Translations under genes and position numbers: made by a program
Shown here: one piece after another, positions 22,756 through 34,867 of the stretch
How the letters are laid out: every line of letters starts with the position of its first letter
Position numbering within the stretch: position 1 is the first letter of the stretch
The notes under the pieces: generated by a model
The model's input: the letters and a program-made list of their open reading frames with translations, nothing else
What the model was told of the DNA's origin: nothing
The model's database searches: none
Assembly (NCBI RefSeq): GCF_963678635.1
Contig: NC_087070.1
Coordinates: forward strand, 36,771,109-36,835,108
Direction: 5' to 3'
Origin: Symsagittifera roscoffensis
Lineage: Eukaryota > Xenacoelomorpha > Acoela > Convolutidae
DNA: 64,000 nt

Positions 22756-23134
22756 AAGACAAAACGGCGGGCGATTTTATGCGATCTTCTCATTTTGAAA
22801 TAATTGGGAATTTACTGACAGATGACAATCATGACAATAATTATTTGGCCCTGACTCAATGACCACCAATTCAAAAATTGAATTAGAAGGTTGAATTAGA
22901 AAATAAATTTAATCAATAGATAAAAACTCCGAGAGCAATTTAAAAAACAAAACTTTTTCCCGGGTCATATCTTGCATCCTAAAAACTTGTTCCGCATCAA
23001 TTTTCCAGGAGGGAAGGTACCAACATACGGGGACGTTCATACAAGCCGAAGGTTTGACCTTGAGTAAGACATATTTAATTTTTTTCCAGGCTTGGATGTC
23101 TTGTCTAGCCCTCAAACCCCGCAATCAGCCATCG
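22756..23134. other. Spacer between dispersed repeat and Gypsy composite
   Basis: No gene, repeat or RNA recognised. Confidence 0.5.
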
Positions 23135-23139
23135 CAGCC

Positions 23140-23398
23140 TGTGATATCCTATACGGTATCTTGTTGGAAAACTGTAATAATTCAAGAATGTATTCTTTGT
23201 TGCTTGAATTAAATGTTTTCTTGTTGTCTGATTTTAGTCACTGAGAGTGATACTGCAGATTCAAACTCTGAGCTCTTAGCTGTGTACCAATGTCACTGCA
23301 CTCGTGACCTTGGTCACATCATAGTAAAAATAATTGATACCACTGAAGGTTGTTATTACATCATGCAATTACTGCTATTGCAGTAGCAGTATTTTATA
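23140..23398 (-). repeat. Gypsy LTR 1 (3' LTR of the full copy)
   Basis: Starts TGTGATATCCTATACGG on the plus strand and matches the other two LTRs over about 250 bp. A purine tract (TTTGAGGGGG on the minus strand) adjoins its right side, marking it as a 3' LTR. Confidence 0.92.
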
Positions 23399-23557
23399 CC
23401 CCCTCAAATGGAAAATTTTTTTTCGATATATGAAATAATTTATTCTTTAAAGAGTTTTATACACTCAGTTCACAAAGAGTTCCCGAATTTGGAAGATTTG
23501 TAATTTCAGACATTCAATTCCTTAGTTTTTTTCAAGGTCGACTCTCCAGCAAGGATT

Positions 23558-25020
23558 TCAATTTATTCCTTTGTCCAGCGTTGCGTAGCCGAATTTCCTC
23601 CGTACTAAGTGTCTTTCTAGTAGTCGTAATGTGGACTCTATAGGCCTGTCACCCCGTTCTTGGAAGTCTGTTAGTCTTCTTCGGTACTCCTGGAGTGCAG
23701 CCTTGAGAAATGCTCCCCCTGACAACTCCTCCAATACTTCCTTGATGGAATGTTTGACCGGGTCTCCAAACCGTTTTGACTCTTTACTCTTAAATTGACT
23801 AGAGCTTCGTCGTACTCCCAATTCTTTGGCGCCAGAATCGTCTGAAACCCCCTGAGGAGGCTCAAATCTCGTATCCCGTTCAGTTGCTGGCTGAACGTGT
23901 CCTCTGAGATCGTCCGCCACCTTTTGGACCCTCCTTTTGAGAAGTTGGTCTGCAAAATTCTCCCACTCCGCAGGTGCCAGTTTTCGGTTTTGAAATGTGT
24001 CGAGGATGTCCTCAGGTCGGGTTTCTGAGTCTATCTCCTTTTGTTTAGCCTTTTGTTTGGTTTTTGGAGTGGAGCTCGATGGAATGTTTTCTTTCGAGGT
24101 ATCCAGAGTGGATGTTGATTGTTTGTTGTTCTGGTCAACTGCGATAGCAGTTTGTTTTAGCGATTTTTCCGGTTTGTCGTCTGATTTCTTGTCTTTCATC
24201 TTTTTCTCACACTTCTTTAGTGCAACCTCTTCCTGAGTTTTAGGTCCAGGTATTGAACTAGGGCCCGCTGTATTTGGCTTTGCTCGTTTGATGTTCAGAT
24301 TCAGATCCCCTCTAGCTTCCGTGTCCTTTGAGGTTTTGACAATTTGGCTTTGTTGAAAGCGATCCACCGGGTTCACGAAATCGGCTAGTTCCACGGCCCG
24401 TCGCATTTCTTCATCCGAATCAATGTCCTCTAAATTTTCTGGGGAACTTATTCTTTGAAGCTTCTTATGTGGTTCCGCCGATGGACTTTTGCTTTAGCTC
24501 CGAGTTTTCTCCTGTGGTAAGCAAGTTTTCGCTTGAGCGAAATCCAATTTCCTGTAAATTGATCCTGTCGACGTTTTGACTGTCGACCCCGTTTCTCCCC
24601 TTTAGCGGTTTTGTGAGCGCTTGGCCACTCTTACGTAATTCGTCCTTAGCAGAATTTTTTTCTTCGGACACTGCGTATTTTCCTGTTCCCTATCCTCTAT
24701 GAACCCCTTCTCCCAGGAGTATATCATCTCCTTTCGCAGTTTTTGGTTAGATAAACCTGTTTCATCGATAATCCGCCGTATTTCGTTTTTCGCTGCGTCT
24801 CTTGTGTCCTCGTTCCAGTGAGCGTTCGCTTCCAGCGGTTCCTTGAGAGCTTTTGCTCTCTGACGATCTCTGTCTGAGTGTACTTGCTGTATGTGCATTG
24901 GGCTGGTGTCCCTGCTGAGTTCCCCCTTTCTGACTGTCTTCAGATTCTCCCGAGATTGGTCAATTCTTCGCTTTAGTTGTGATGACGTTAGCGCCGATCG
25001 TTTCAGATGCTGTTTGTCTA
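23558..25020 (-). pseudogene. Gypsy 3' ORF downstream of integrase (charged protein)
   Basis: The clearest open part is 24406-23558 (282 aa), with an upstream part at 24898-24602 in another frame. It is rich in K, E, D, Q and R, with a lysine-rich middle (KKCEKKMKDKK) and a C-terminal helical segment (EVLEELSGGAFLKAALQEY). There is no signal peptide or membrane segment, so it is not an envelope protein. Part of it is retained in the deleted copy at 30425-30955. It could be a long C-terminal extension of integrase or a separate ORF. Function not recognised. Confidence 0.6.
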
Positions 25021-25060
25021 AATAGTCAGATGTTTATAAATTTATCGCGTGAGAATTAAA

Positions 25061-25909
25061 TTAGTTTTTTGGAAGTCTGCCGAAATGTGCCTGGAAAGGA
25101 GATACTTGAATAGTTTTCTGCTTGTTCCACCGTAAGTCTTGCATTATGGTACTAAGAGATAGTTTGATCGATCGATTTTTTCTTCTAACAATATTACCCC
25201 CAATCTTCTTTTTATGGTTTGTATTGTTCTTTCTACTAGACCGCAACCCCGATAATCACCCACCGGACAGAATTTTTGTTCGATATTTAGTTCAGTGCAA
25301 AATTTTTTGAGTGTTTTCCCCTTAAATCCTGAAAATTGGTCAGATCGTATTGGTTCCGGAATGCCATGTGTGTCTATATACGATCTCAAGAGTTTACCGT
25401 ACACTTTCCACTTGTTGATTTAGTGACCCTTACCGATGAAAATTTCGAGATTCTATCTATAGCTACTAGAAGGTAGATCTTTTTTCCTCGGTGTTTTTTA
25501 ACGGTCGCGCGTAGTCTAATTGTAATTCTTGGCCCGGTTGCGTGAGCAGTGGCAGTGGTTTTGACGCATTTTTTGGAATAAAATATTTTACGTTCTTACC
25601 ATATCTGGTGCAACTACGACACTCTTCCGCGAGGCTCACTATATTCTTGTGTGTATGCGGCCACCACAGGTATTGTGACAACCCTAGCATAGCCACTTGA
25701 CCCGGATGTCACCGATGAGTTCGTTTGAGTACAGCTTGTCTCAGTTGAAGAGGTACTGCCAGTCTGTTGATCACCAGAATGCAATCGTCCTGCACCGCCA
25801 TCTGCGACCACAATGGATTCGTATACGGTCCCATCAGCTCGAAGCCCTCTTTGTCTCCTCTTTCTATGACTTGTCTGAGGCGGTCCATCCATGTGTCTTT
25901 GGAAGTCAA
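25061..25909 (-). pseudogene. Gypsy integrase, frameshifted
   Basis: In minus order: an HHCC zinc-binding region (THRGHPGQVAMLGL ... ECRSCTRYG), a core start with LQLDYARPL (first Asp), then RSDQFSGFKG (second Asp) and VERTIQTIKRRLG (Glu), ending at AHFGRLPKN. The pieces 25909-25709, 25696-25466, 25404-25144 and 25246-25061 lie in different frames. The catalytic triad can be placed but the gene is broken. Confidence 0.85.
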
Positions 25910-26083
25910 TTCTGCCAGGAGACTTTTCTCAAACTATTTGGAGAGATTGTCCAATGACTCCTCCGTTTGCTGTTTCTGCAGCTTCTGTTCCTTCTGTTTA
26001 TTGGACTTTTTGCGCGGTTCTATCGCGCACACCTCCTGGTTGCTCTCCATGTCTTCTGTGGTTGTCAGATCTACCTGGATTAC

Positions 26084-26759
26084 TTAAACATCGCTCAATT
26101 TTTTTTCGTTCGGATTAGCCGGTGTGATGCTAATCGGTCCTTGATCGGTTTCTTCCGGATATTTATCAGTTTCTTCCGATGTTGCCACTAGTTCCCGAAT
26201 GATGTTTTTCGTAGTGGTTGATTCTCCCCCGATCAATTGCCAGAACGAAAGAAGTCTGCTGTCCGCTTCTTTTTGTTGCTTCGGTTGCAGTTGCCATTTA
26301 ACCTTTGATTGGAGTCTTGTCTCGCTGTCCGAGCTGTCACTGTTTCTCCTGCCTCCACGAATTATTTTTCTTGTGCGTTGCAGTGTCTCCGTAACCTCCT
26401 CCTCTTCGGACAATTCGTTTATGTTTGATAGGGAGCGATTCCGCTTCGGGTCCAAAACGCACTCCTCTTTTTCATCATTTCGCCATTCCTGTGGTGTATC
26501 CGACCACCAGTCGTATGAACGATTGAAATTTTCTGACATCTCCTTTTTTGAGTCTGTTTTTTTTGTCTGAATTTTTTTGATCGACTGAATTGTTTTTGCA
26601 GTTTTTGGACACGACTATTTGCTGAATGGAAATGAAGAAAAAATGATCGGTTTCCTTTGTGAGCTGCTGTTTCGCTGTTTGGACGGTCGCGAAAGTTGTT
26701 TTTTTTTTTCGTTCCGGTCGAGCTTTACTCATTTTTGACCGTTTTGGTTGCCATAGCAA
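26084..26759 (-). pseudogene. Gypsy pol linker between RNase H and integrase
   Basis: A 151-codon frame (26539-26084) of charged, low-complexity protein (ELSEEEEVTETLQRTRK and similar), plus 26759-26475 in another frame. It occupies the place where pol joins RNase H to the integrase zinc domain, and is longer than the linker I expect in Ty3/Gypsy. No domain recognised. Confidence 0.5.
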
Positions 26760-26860
26760 CCACTAAGCGATGATTGTTTTGCAACATTACTTCTAGAATA
26801 TTCTAGAACGTTTTCGTTCCGGTTGAGCGATCCAGTGCTTTCTAGCCTACTGCTCATGCA

Positions 26861-27568
26861 TTAAAACGCTTCGTGAAAAGAGTTTATTGTTGCCACTACA
26901 AACTTTTCATCTAATTCCGATTCGGGCCAAGAATCGTTATAAGGATCACGCGATAAATAATCGACTATCCCCATGTCCCTCCCTGGAATGTGGACTATTT
27001 TAAATTGATATGGCAACAATCGATCGACCCACCGGGTCAATCGGGAAAGATTGGTTCTTTTTTTACTTATTCCCATCTAAGGCTGATGTTAGAGCTTTGT
27101 GATGTGTTGCCATAGTAAATGTTTTACCTAAGAGGTAATGTTTGTATCCGTCAACTGCCCAAACAACTTCAAGTAACTCCAACTGATTTGTTGAGTATTT
27201 TTTTTCTTGTGTATTTAGGTACCTGGATGCAAATGAGATCGGAACCCACGAACCTTCATCTGTTTGTTGTTCTAATGAAGCCCCCAAGCCATTGTCGCTT
27301 GCGTCAATTTAAACTCTTGGTTCACAATTAGCGTCGTAGTAGTTTACTTTTGAAATGTTCGCTACTGCGTTTTGTATGGCATCAAACACCACTGTGTGTT
27401 CATCCTCCACTCAAATTTTTTTACTGGTAGTTTCATGTTTTTCAGCTTTTCCTTTTGATTCTCCTCTTTAAGAAGTGGCCACAACTTTTCTGTTAAGCTT
27501 GCTGCGTTGGGTATATTTTTTGCTAGATGATTTATACTACCCAGAAATGATCTTAATTGCTGTAGCAT
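26861..27568 (-). pseudogene. Gypsy RT C-terminus and RNase H, frameshifted
   Basis: LRSFLGSINHLAKNIPN (RT connection) in 27568-27362; WVPISFASRYLNTQEKKYS and QLELLEVVWAVDGYKHYLLG (RNase H) in 27287-27063; then WVDRLLPYQFKIVHIPGRDM with DYLSRDPYNDSWPESELDE in 27076-26861. The order matches Ty3/Gypsy pol; frames are broken. Confidence 0.88.
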
Positions 27569-27782
27569 TTTTGATGGATTAAGATTTTGTATCGCTTCGG
27601 GTTTATTAAACTTTGGACTGACCCCTGACTCCGAAAGGTGATGCCCCTACCAGCTTATCTGGTTTTTGAAGAATTCGCATTTCGAAATTTTTAATGCCAG
27701 ATATTCGTCATCCAATTTTTTCAGTACCGTTTCTACTAATTTTTCGTGTACTTTCGACCCTTCGACACAATGAGAATATCAT

Positions 27783-28672
27783 TTACCTACCTTTCGACAC
27801 AATGAGAAAATCATCCAAAAAACAAAAAGTGTGTTTTTTTGCGTGGTTAACAGTTCTGTCCATGGCTTTTTGATATTCGTCTGGCATGTCTGCTAGTCCA
27901 TATAACCCTGTAAGGAATCTATACGTCCCGGTAGCCTTTCCATCGACAATATTGAAGTTACACTGCTTAGCTGTATCTACTGCCAATTTGATCTGGCTAT
28001 GCGCGTACTTTAAATCTAATACTGTGAAGTTAAGTGTGCCCTCTTTGTTTTCTGTAACGATTTGGCTTACCCCATCTATGAGTTCACCTACATTGGGCAA
28101 TTAGTACTTATTTTTGAACAATTGTCTAATTATCAGTTTTGCGTACATCGCCAATTTTATCGAGTCGTCCTTTTTTACTGTTACTACAATTGTGGCTATG
28201 AAGCAATCACTTGTACATATGTCCAGCTTTGTGATGTGACCTTCCGTCAACAGTTTTTCAATTTCTTTTTCTACCTTATCTTACATAAGAATTGGGATTC
28301 TTCTCCCATTTTCTTGAATCGGACATAGAGGGTATATATATATATATATAATTTGAACTAACAATGTGATTTTTTGAGATACCTTGTCTATCAAATAAGT
28401 CGCTAAATTTATCAAAGAATTTGTTTTTACAACTTTCTGACTGCTCGCACATGAGCACGTCAAAGCTTGGACAGTTCTCTTGGTGCTGGTTTTTGTGTGG
28501 TGGCATTCCCTACTTGTCCTTGTAAGTCCAATCCCATTATGCATCTGATTTTACGTTCCGTCACCAGAAAGGTAGCTCTTTTCAACTCCGAGCCTACCGA
28601 GCGACAATTTGTCTTCAATGCCCACAAAACACAGATTGGTTGTTTTTTGTAGTCGACGAATTGGGTAGCCAA
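27783..28672 (-). pseudogene. Gypsy protease/reverse transcriptase, frameshifted
   Basis: The segment 28100-27783 contains LDLKYAHSQIKLA, GLYGLADMPDEYQKAMD and the catalytic FLDD (F-x-D-D box). Upstream pieces at 28672-28276 are the protease-RT junction, interrupted by a (TA)n microsatellite near 28335-28350. The premature stops mean no active enzyme is made. Confidence 0.87.
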
Positions 28673-28743
28673 ATTCAGTTTATCGGACGGAATGAATCTT
28701 GCTTTGTTTGATTTATCAATTATTTCTTTTGTCGTCGCCCAAT

Positions 28744-30112
28744 TTAAGAGGAAGCTGGACTTCCGGTATCTACCGTCAGTTGTATGATTTGATTATATAT
28801 TCTAACCATGGCCCTTAGTGATTTTACTCTATTCGACGTTGGGTCTCGGAGTAAGTCAATTTTGTTGAACTTGCATCTTCTCCCCATTTCTCTTCTTGTT
28901 GTTTTCGTTATTTCTATCGCCCACGTATTTCGAGATTCTATCGTTCTCCTGCTGATTGTTTGTGTTGACATTACTTCAAAGTCACTAGATGAGCCGAAGT
29001 TTTCTCTTATCAGGTCACATTCCTCTTCTGATCTTTCGGATTCTTCCGTGACCTCACTCACTTGCTGAGATCTACACATTTTTGCAAAGTGATTGGGTTT
29101 TCCGCAATTCATACAACTTTTGCCCAGTGCTGAACAGCTTTTTAAATATCCCTGGTCAAATGATCTTCCACATCTGTTACATGGTTTTGTTTTACCATTG
29201 GAATTTCTGTTGTTATTCGCTTCCCTCTTATATTGTTGATTTTTTGTGTTTCCTGTTGAGTTCCTGACAGCCATCACTGGTTCTTGTTTTATCCTCACCC
29301 CAGAGTTGTAGTTGTTACTCGTTCCTACTGTTGCTGCTGCATTTGTCTTCTGAAATGCCATTGTAGTCAATTTGCTATGTTCGATTTTTATAGCCCGCTT
29401 CAACACTTCCTCTGGATCTAACGTTTCAAAAGTCAGTGTATCCTGCATTGTCAATTTCAAAATGAATAGGTCACGAACTATCTCGATTTCCAGTGTTTTC
29501 AGTTCTGATCTAGCTGCTTGAGCAGTTAAAGCTGCATGAAATGCCTCCAGTGATTCCCCGGATTTTTGCATTCGTGTGAACAATTTTTACCTTTCATAGA
29601 TCACGCACTTTACCTTTTGAAACGAGACCGCTGCTAGCTCTGTAATGTCCCTGAATGACCTTTTAGAAATTTTGGCGTGTGGATTTTTCTGTAAAACTAT
29701 TTTTTTTTTCCTTCTGTTCCGAGAGAGAGGAATAATCTGGATACAACCTTCTTTTGTACCTCATTATAAAAAACTTTGTGGCCAACCCCTGGGCCCCGTG
29801 TTCTTCTCTTCTCATTTTCCAGCATTATTCGATTTCTTGCTAGCTTATCTCTAAGATTTCTGGGTGTCATCGCAGCTTCATTCTCTCCCTCTCGTGGCTT
29901 TTCTGGTCGTGGAGGTGGTTCTTTTAATTTGTCTTTTGGTTATACCAACATAACTTCTTGGTTTACATTTTCTTTTACAGTTACTGTAATTAGAAATTGT
30001 TCGAACCAGATTGAAAATTCCCACGGTGGGTTTAAATTTGCTGACGCCCAAAATACGGGTATTCCCATACTAATACGATTATCTTGAGCTGCGAATCTTG
30101 CTGGCTGCGCCA
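28744..30112 (-). pseudogene. Gypsy gag with zinc knuckles and protease start, frameshifted
   Basis: A gag start lies at the LTR edge (ATG overlapping position 30112) and is interrupted after about 55 codons. The 279-codon frame 29583-28744 has gag helices (KSGESLEAFHAALTAQAARS), CX2C-type knuckles (CNRCGRSF, CMNCGKPNHFAKMC) and ends at VDTGSPASS, the protease active-site motif. The region 29645-29900 is the middle of gag out of frame. Confidence 0.85.
30083..30112 (-). other. Gypsy primer-binding site (middle LTR)
   Basis: Directly downstream of the LTR on the minus strand stands TGGCGCAGCCAGCAAGATTC; TGG pairs with the CCA end of a tRNA. The identical site follows the right-hand LTR at 31168-31197. 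The priming tRNA was not identified. Confidence 0.65.
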
Positions 30113-30372
30113 TGTGATATCCTATACGGTATCTTGTTGGAAAACTACTAATAATTCAAAAGAGTTTTCTTTGTTGCTTGAATTAAATATATTCTTGTTG
30201 TCTAATTTTAATCACTGAGAGCGATACTGCAGATTCAAACTCTGAGCTCTTAGCTGTGTACCAATGTCAGTGCACTCGTGACTTTGGACACGTCATAGTA
30301 AAAACAATTGATACCACTGAAGGTTGTTATTACATCAAGCAATTACTGCTATTGCAGTAGCAGTAGTACATA
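30113..30372 (-). repeat. Gypsy LTR 2 (shared middle LTR)
   Basis: Matches LTR 1 and LTR 3. It acts as 5' LTR for the full copy (primer site at its left) and 3' LTR for the deleted copy (purine tract ACTTGAGGGTG, minus strand, at its right). Confidence 0.92.
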
Positions 30373-31197
30373 CACCCTCAAGTGGAAAATGAATTTGAGA
30401 AGTTGGTCTGCAAAATTCTCCCACTCAGCAGAAGCCAGGTTTCGGTATTGAAACGTGTCGAGGATTTCCTCGTCGGGTTTCTGAGTCTATCTTCTTTTGT
30501 TTAGCCTTTTGTTTGGTTTTTAGAGTGGAGCTCGATTGAACGTCTTTGTTTGAGGTATCCAGAGTGGATATTGATTGTTCGTTGTTCTGATCAACTGCGA
30601 TAGCAGTTTGTTTTAGCGATTTTTCCGGTTTTGCTCGTTTGATGTCCGGTTCTTGCATTCGTGTGAACAATTTATATCTTTCATAGATGACGCACTTTAC
30701 CTTTTGAAACGAGACCGCTGCTAGCTCCGTAATATCCCAGAACGACCTTTTGGAATTTTTGGCGTGTGGATTTTTCTGTAAAAATCTTTGCTTTCCTTCT
30801 GTTCCCAGAGAGAGGAATAATCTGGATGCAAGCTTCTTTTGTACCTCATTATAAAAAACATTGTGGTCAACCCTTGGGACACGTGTTCTTCTGTCCGCAT
30901 TTTCCAGCATTACTCGATCTCTTGCTAGCTTATCTCTAAGATTTCTGGGTGTCATCGCAGCTTCATTCTCTCCCTCTCGTGGCTTTTCTGGTCGTGGAGG
31001 TGGTTCTTTTAATTTGTCTTTTGGTTATACCAACATAACTTCTTGGTTTACATTTTCTTTTACAGTTACTGTAAATAGAAATTGCTCGAACCAGATTTAA
31101 AATTGCCACGGTGGGTCTAAATTTGCTGACGCCCAAAATACGGGTATTCCCATACCAATACGATTATCTTGAGCTGCGAATCTTGCTGGCTGCGCCA
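30373..31197 (-). pseudogene. Internally deleted Gypsy copy: gag start fused to 3' ORF remnant
   Basis: A 176-codon frame (30955-30425) starts with gag N-terminal sequence (MTPRNLRDKLARDRV), passes directly into the 3' ORF sequence found at 24300-24100 (KSLKQTAIAVDQNN) and stops. All of the protease, RT, RNase H and integrase is missing. The 5' leader 30956-31197 is almost identical to 29870-30112. Confidence 0.85.
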
Positions 31198-31447
31198 TGT
31201 GATATCCTATACGGTATCTTGTTGGTAATAATTCAAGAATATTTTCTTTGTTGCTTGAATTAAATATTTTCTTGTTGTCTAATTTTAGTCACTGAGAGCG
31301 ATACTGCAGATTCAAACTCTGAGCTCTTAGCTGTGTACCAATGTCAGTGCACTGTTGACCTTGGACATATCGTAATAATAATAACTGATACCACTGAAGG
31401 TTATTATTACATCAAGCAATTACTGCTATTGCAGTAGCAGTATGACA
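31198..31447 (-). repeat. Gypsy LTR 3 (outer 5' LTR)
   Basis: Same sequence as LTR 1 and 2 with a deletion of about 10 bases after GTATCTTGTTGG. Right flank CAGCC equals the left flank of LTR 1. Confidence 0.92.
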
Positions 31448-31452
31448 CAGCC

Positions 31453-34400
31453 AAAGCGAAATTTCACAAGTTCCAGTCTAAAATTGAGCCAGCTGTATGA
31501 ATTGGATATTATAATTCAATTCTTAGACGAAGTGCAATCGTGAGTCGTGAGATAATTAGAATCCTGAGTTGAGTCATACAGGATCGAACCAAAATTTAAA
31601 CAGTGTCTAATTATAATACAAACACGGTTACATCGGTCAAGTCAATAATTAGAGAATCAGGATGAAGCCATATCTTCAGCACAGCTAGTTTGCCTTTATA
31701 CTAATTCTTCAGAAAACTTATTTCTGTTCTCGATCGAACTAATCAGCGAAAAATAACTCCTTCCGTGAAATTTTTCTTTGAGCAACATTCTACTCATGTT
31801 TTAAAACAGTTAGTAAATTTTGGGTTTTTAAAAATATTGAAGTCTTATGGTTCCAATGGTAGAAACAGTATTTCAAAAAAGGTTGAAAAAGTGTTTTTTT
31901 TGTTGTTTCTAAGTTGCTTGGAAGTCAATGCAATATTGTAAGTTTTTTCCAGGAAAATAAAACTACATTAAGAATTATTGTATACAAGTGACATTTATGA
32001 AAGTGTTCTTGAAAAAGAAGGACTATGATTTCTTTTTTCATGAACTCAGGTTGGTTTGTAGAAAAAAAGTTAAGCAAAAACTAACAGTGTACGTGAAAAT
32101 CAAGCAAAGCGAGCCTATTTGAGCAAAGACGAGAATTTTTGACCATCCACTTTGATATCAATTGAAGATTACGCCAAGAAATCAGTCGAACAGCTCAGAT
32201 AGAGAACTTAAAAATGTCACTTTTCAACTTAAGCAAAAGAATTGTCATTTTTGAAAAAAAAATCAATTTTCTTTTGATTGAACCAAAAACCATCAACTTT
32301 TGGTTAATGATTGCATTGTGTAACTCTTATGTCGCCGTTATCTAGAAAATATTGAAGATGGCCAAGTACTTTGGGAGAAAAAGGGCAGCAAAAGAGAAAA
32401 AGATTGCTTGTTTGCAGTTTGTTTCAATTAGGTGGCTGAAACTCTTCAACTCTATAATGAGAAGTTTCATGATTTCCGCTCGATGTGCTCAATTTGTATC
32501 GCAATTTTTGAATTCGAAACAAATGTCAGAACTTGACCAAAAATTAATAGTTGAAACAAGAATTTGAGTCAAGCAAAAGCTCGAAATATACCTCAAGCAC
32601 GGTCGATATACCTCAAATATATCGATGTTTTATCGAGGAAGGTCCAAGAATACCTCAAGTAGGATAAAAACTACGTCGAACGTGAAAATACACCTCAAGT
32701 ACAGCCAATACATTCCTTGAGCGAAATTGTTTAGCAGTTGGACAGAGAAAATTACAGAAAACCTATAATTTACAAAGATCAAAATTTGGCGCAAAATGAA
32801 GCACAGAATATTCGTAAGAGAGACAACACGATTCCAAAATAAGTTCATTTCTACAAACTAATATAATTACTTTTTATTTTGAAAAATTTTTTGTCGGTAG
32901 AAAATTACCCAGAGACTTAACTCAAAAGCAGAGAGAACAATTTTTTATTTCTTATTAGTTTTCAACATTAAGATGTTTTCAACATTAATAGTTTTCAACA
33001 TCTCATTTTTTTATTACATTTATTTTTTTAACAAAAGTAACGGAATATTTCTGCTCGGAGTGGGTTTTTCTTCAGACCAATTTCAATTAATATCATTCAA
33101 ACTGTTGTCCTGAGCTCAAATTTGAAAAGATGTTTTACCTGTGATCATTTTTCGTGAAAATATGGGGGTTTAAAGATTGCCATTTCGGCCAATTTGGGAC
33201 AATTAAAGCGCGATATTTTTCGCATTATGAACGCGTAAGCGGAGTTTTAATCCGTCCTAGAAATCGTTCCAAATTGATCTAAAGAAGCTTATTTGCCATA
33301 ATTGATTTGCTACAATCAGCGAAATCTATCCTTTTGTACTTTATATGGCGTGTGGGGGGATGATTTTTACAAATAAAAATCTAAGATTTTAGAAAAAAAG
33401 CATTTTTTAATACATTTAATTTTTTTTGTTATTGATGCTCCATAAATCATAAAAAAGCAGTCAAAACATTCAGGGCTTCGAGCTGATACGAGCAGTCTTG
33501 TTTGTTATTGAAATTCAAAGTATGCTAGAATGTGATTGAGATGGTCGGAACATATCTCGTTTGTGTCGAGTAGTCAAACACAATTTTTTTTATTGAGAAA
33601 GTAGCACCATACGTTAAATTGGTAGAAGCGGTCGAAACGTTTTGATATTTGTTTCAGATGGTAAAAACATACTGCGTAAGTTTTTAAAACCAATTGGAAC
33701 ATTGTCACCAAAAATCACATTTGAAAAAAGATTTACCTAAAACAACAAAACTGCTCGCATCAGGGCGAAGCCCTGAAAGTTGCTATTGCCTTTTAAGGTT
33801 TATGGAGCAGTAATAACATTTAAAAATTCAATGAAATAAAACAAAATTGTTTTTAAAACAAAGCGACACATTAAATCAAACAAAATTGAAATGAGGCAAG
33901 AAATTTGCACTTACCAAAACATTACACATGAATTAAACATGAAACATGACATCATGGGCTCAAAGTGGTTCTTTGGGAGACTTATGAGCTTATCTTACGA
34001 ATTATACCCTGGAGAAACGACAGACAGAGAAATTCAATGAGTGATTTTTATGTATTTAATAATTTTTTTGACGGCTGACCGAGTTAGCTTTCAGTTATTG
34101 TGTCTGTCGTTTTTCGGCGGTATAAAGAGTAAGCCAAATCAGTCTCCCCAAGAATCAGTTTGAGCCTATGAATTTAAGTTTCTTGTGTTGTTTGCGAGGA
34201 TGTTTCCACATCAAGAACAACTTTGAACTTACTTCGCGTATACTGGCTATTCCACGCCTTCAAAGTATGATTTCTCAACCTGACTAAGTCCTTTCAAATA
34301 ATATCATCTTGCATGCGATAAATTTTTAATCCTATAGATTAATTAGTTGCAGAGAAAATGAAAAAAAAACGTGGAGAAAAACAATTCCGTTTATTTGCTC

Positions 34401-34867
34401 GTTGATTTAAGCGTCTACTCATGTGTTGTAACTCGGTGAAAAACTTTAATTACCGAAGCGCCGAAAAACTATTTTTTGCTTCCCTTGTTAAAACTCTAAC
34501 TATATTCAAAGCTACTTAGATAGAAATTGTCATAATTTTGTTATCTTCTCTGCAAATTTTTCAATAAAAGAAGTTCTCCCAAATATTTTTGAGGTTTTTG
34601 AATAGAAATGAATCTAAACATCCATGCATTTTGAATAAGTTTTTCTTGTGTACCTGTAGTATGGTATTAGTTTTTTAATGCATAACTTGATCAGCTTGCG
34701 TCCGTAGTAAACATATTGTCATTTGTATGAAAGTTCATACAACAAGTACACAACACAAGCGTATTATATACTAGCATTTACTATCTGATACTGATAGTTT
34801 GATGATAGTTTCATGAGGGGGACTCCTTTTTGGCTAAAGTTTGTTGTTTTGGTAATGGTATGCGCGC
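31453..34867. other. Intergenic region with small dispersed repeats
   Basis: AT-rich, no gene recognised. A short direct repeat of ATACCTCAAG occurs several times at 32580-32710. Parts of the hairpin repeat family lie at 33470-33510 (inverse) and 33740-33800. CGACAGACAG near 34018 and CTGTCTGTCG near 34095 form a loose inverted pair. Confidence 0.5.

Larger units (their letters stand above)
23135..31452 (-). mobile_element. Ty3/Gypsy composite: full-length copy plus deleted copy, three LTRs
   Basis: Three LTRs (23140-23398, 30113-30372, 31198-31447) point the same way. The outer flanks carry the same 5-bp sequence CAGCC (23135-23139 and 31448-31452), the duplication size expected for Gypsy. 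Between the left and middle LTR is a degenerate gag-pol in minus orientation; between the middle and right LTR is an 825-bp remnant joining the start of gag to the 3' ORF. Many stops and frameshifts show the element is dead. Confidence 0.92.

Noticed and set aside
23997-24236. Plus-strand Phe/Ser-rich frame resembling a membrane protein
   Set aside because: It is antisense to the lysine-rich part of the Gypsy 3' ORF.
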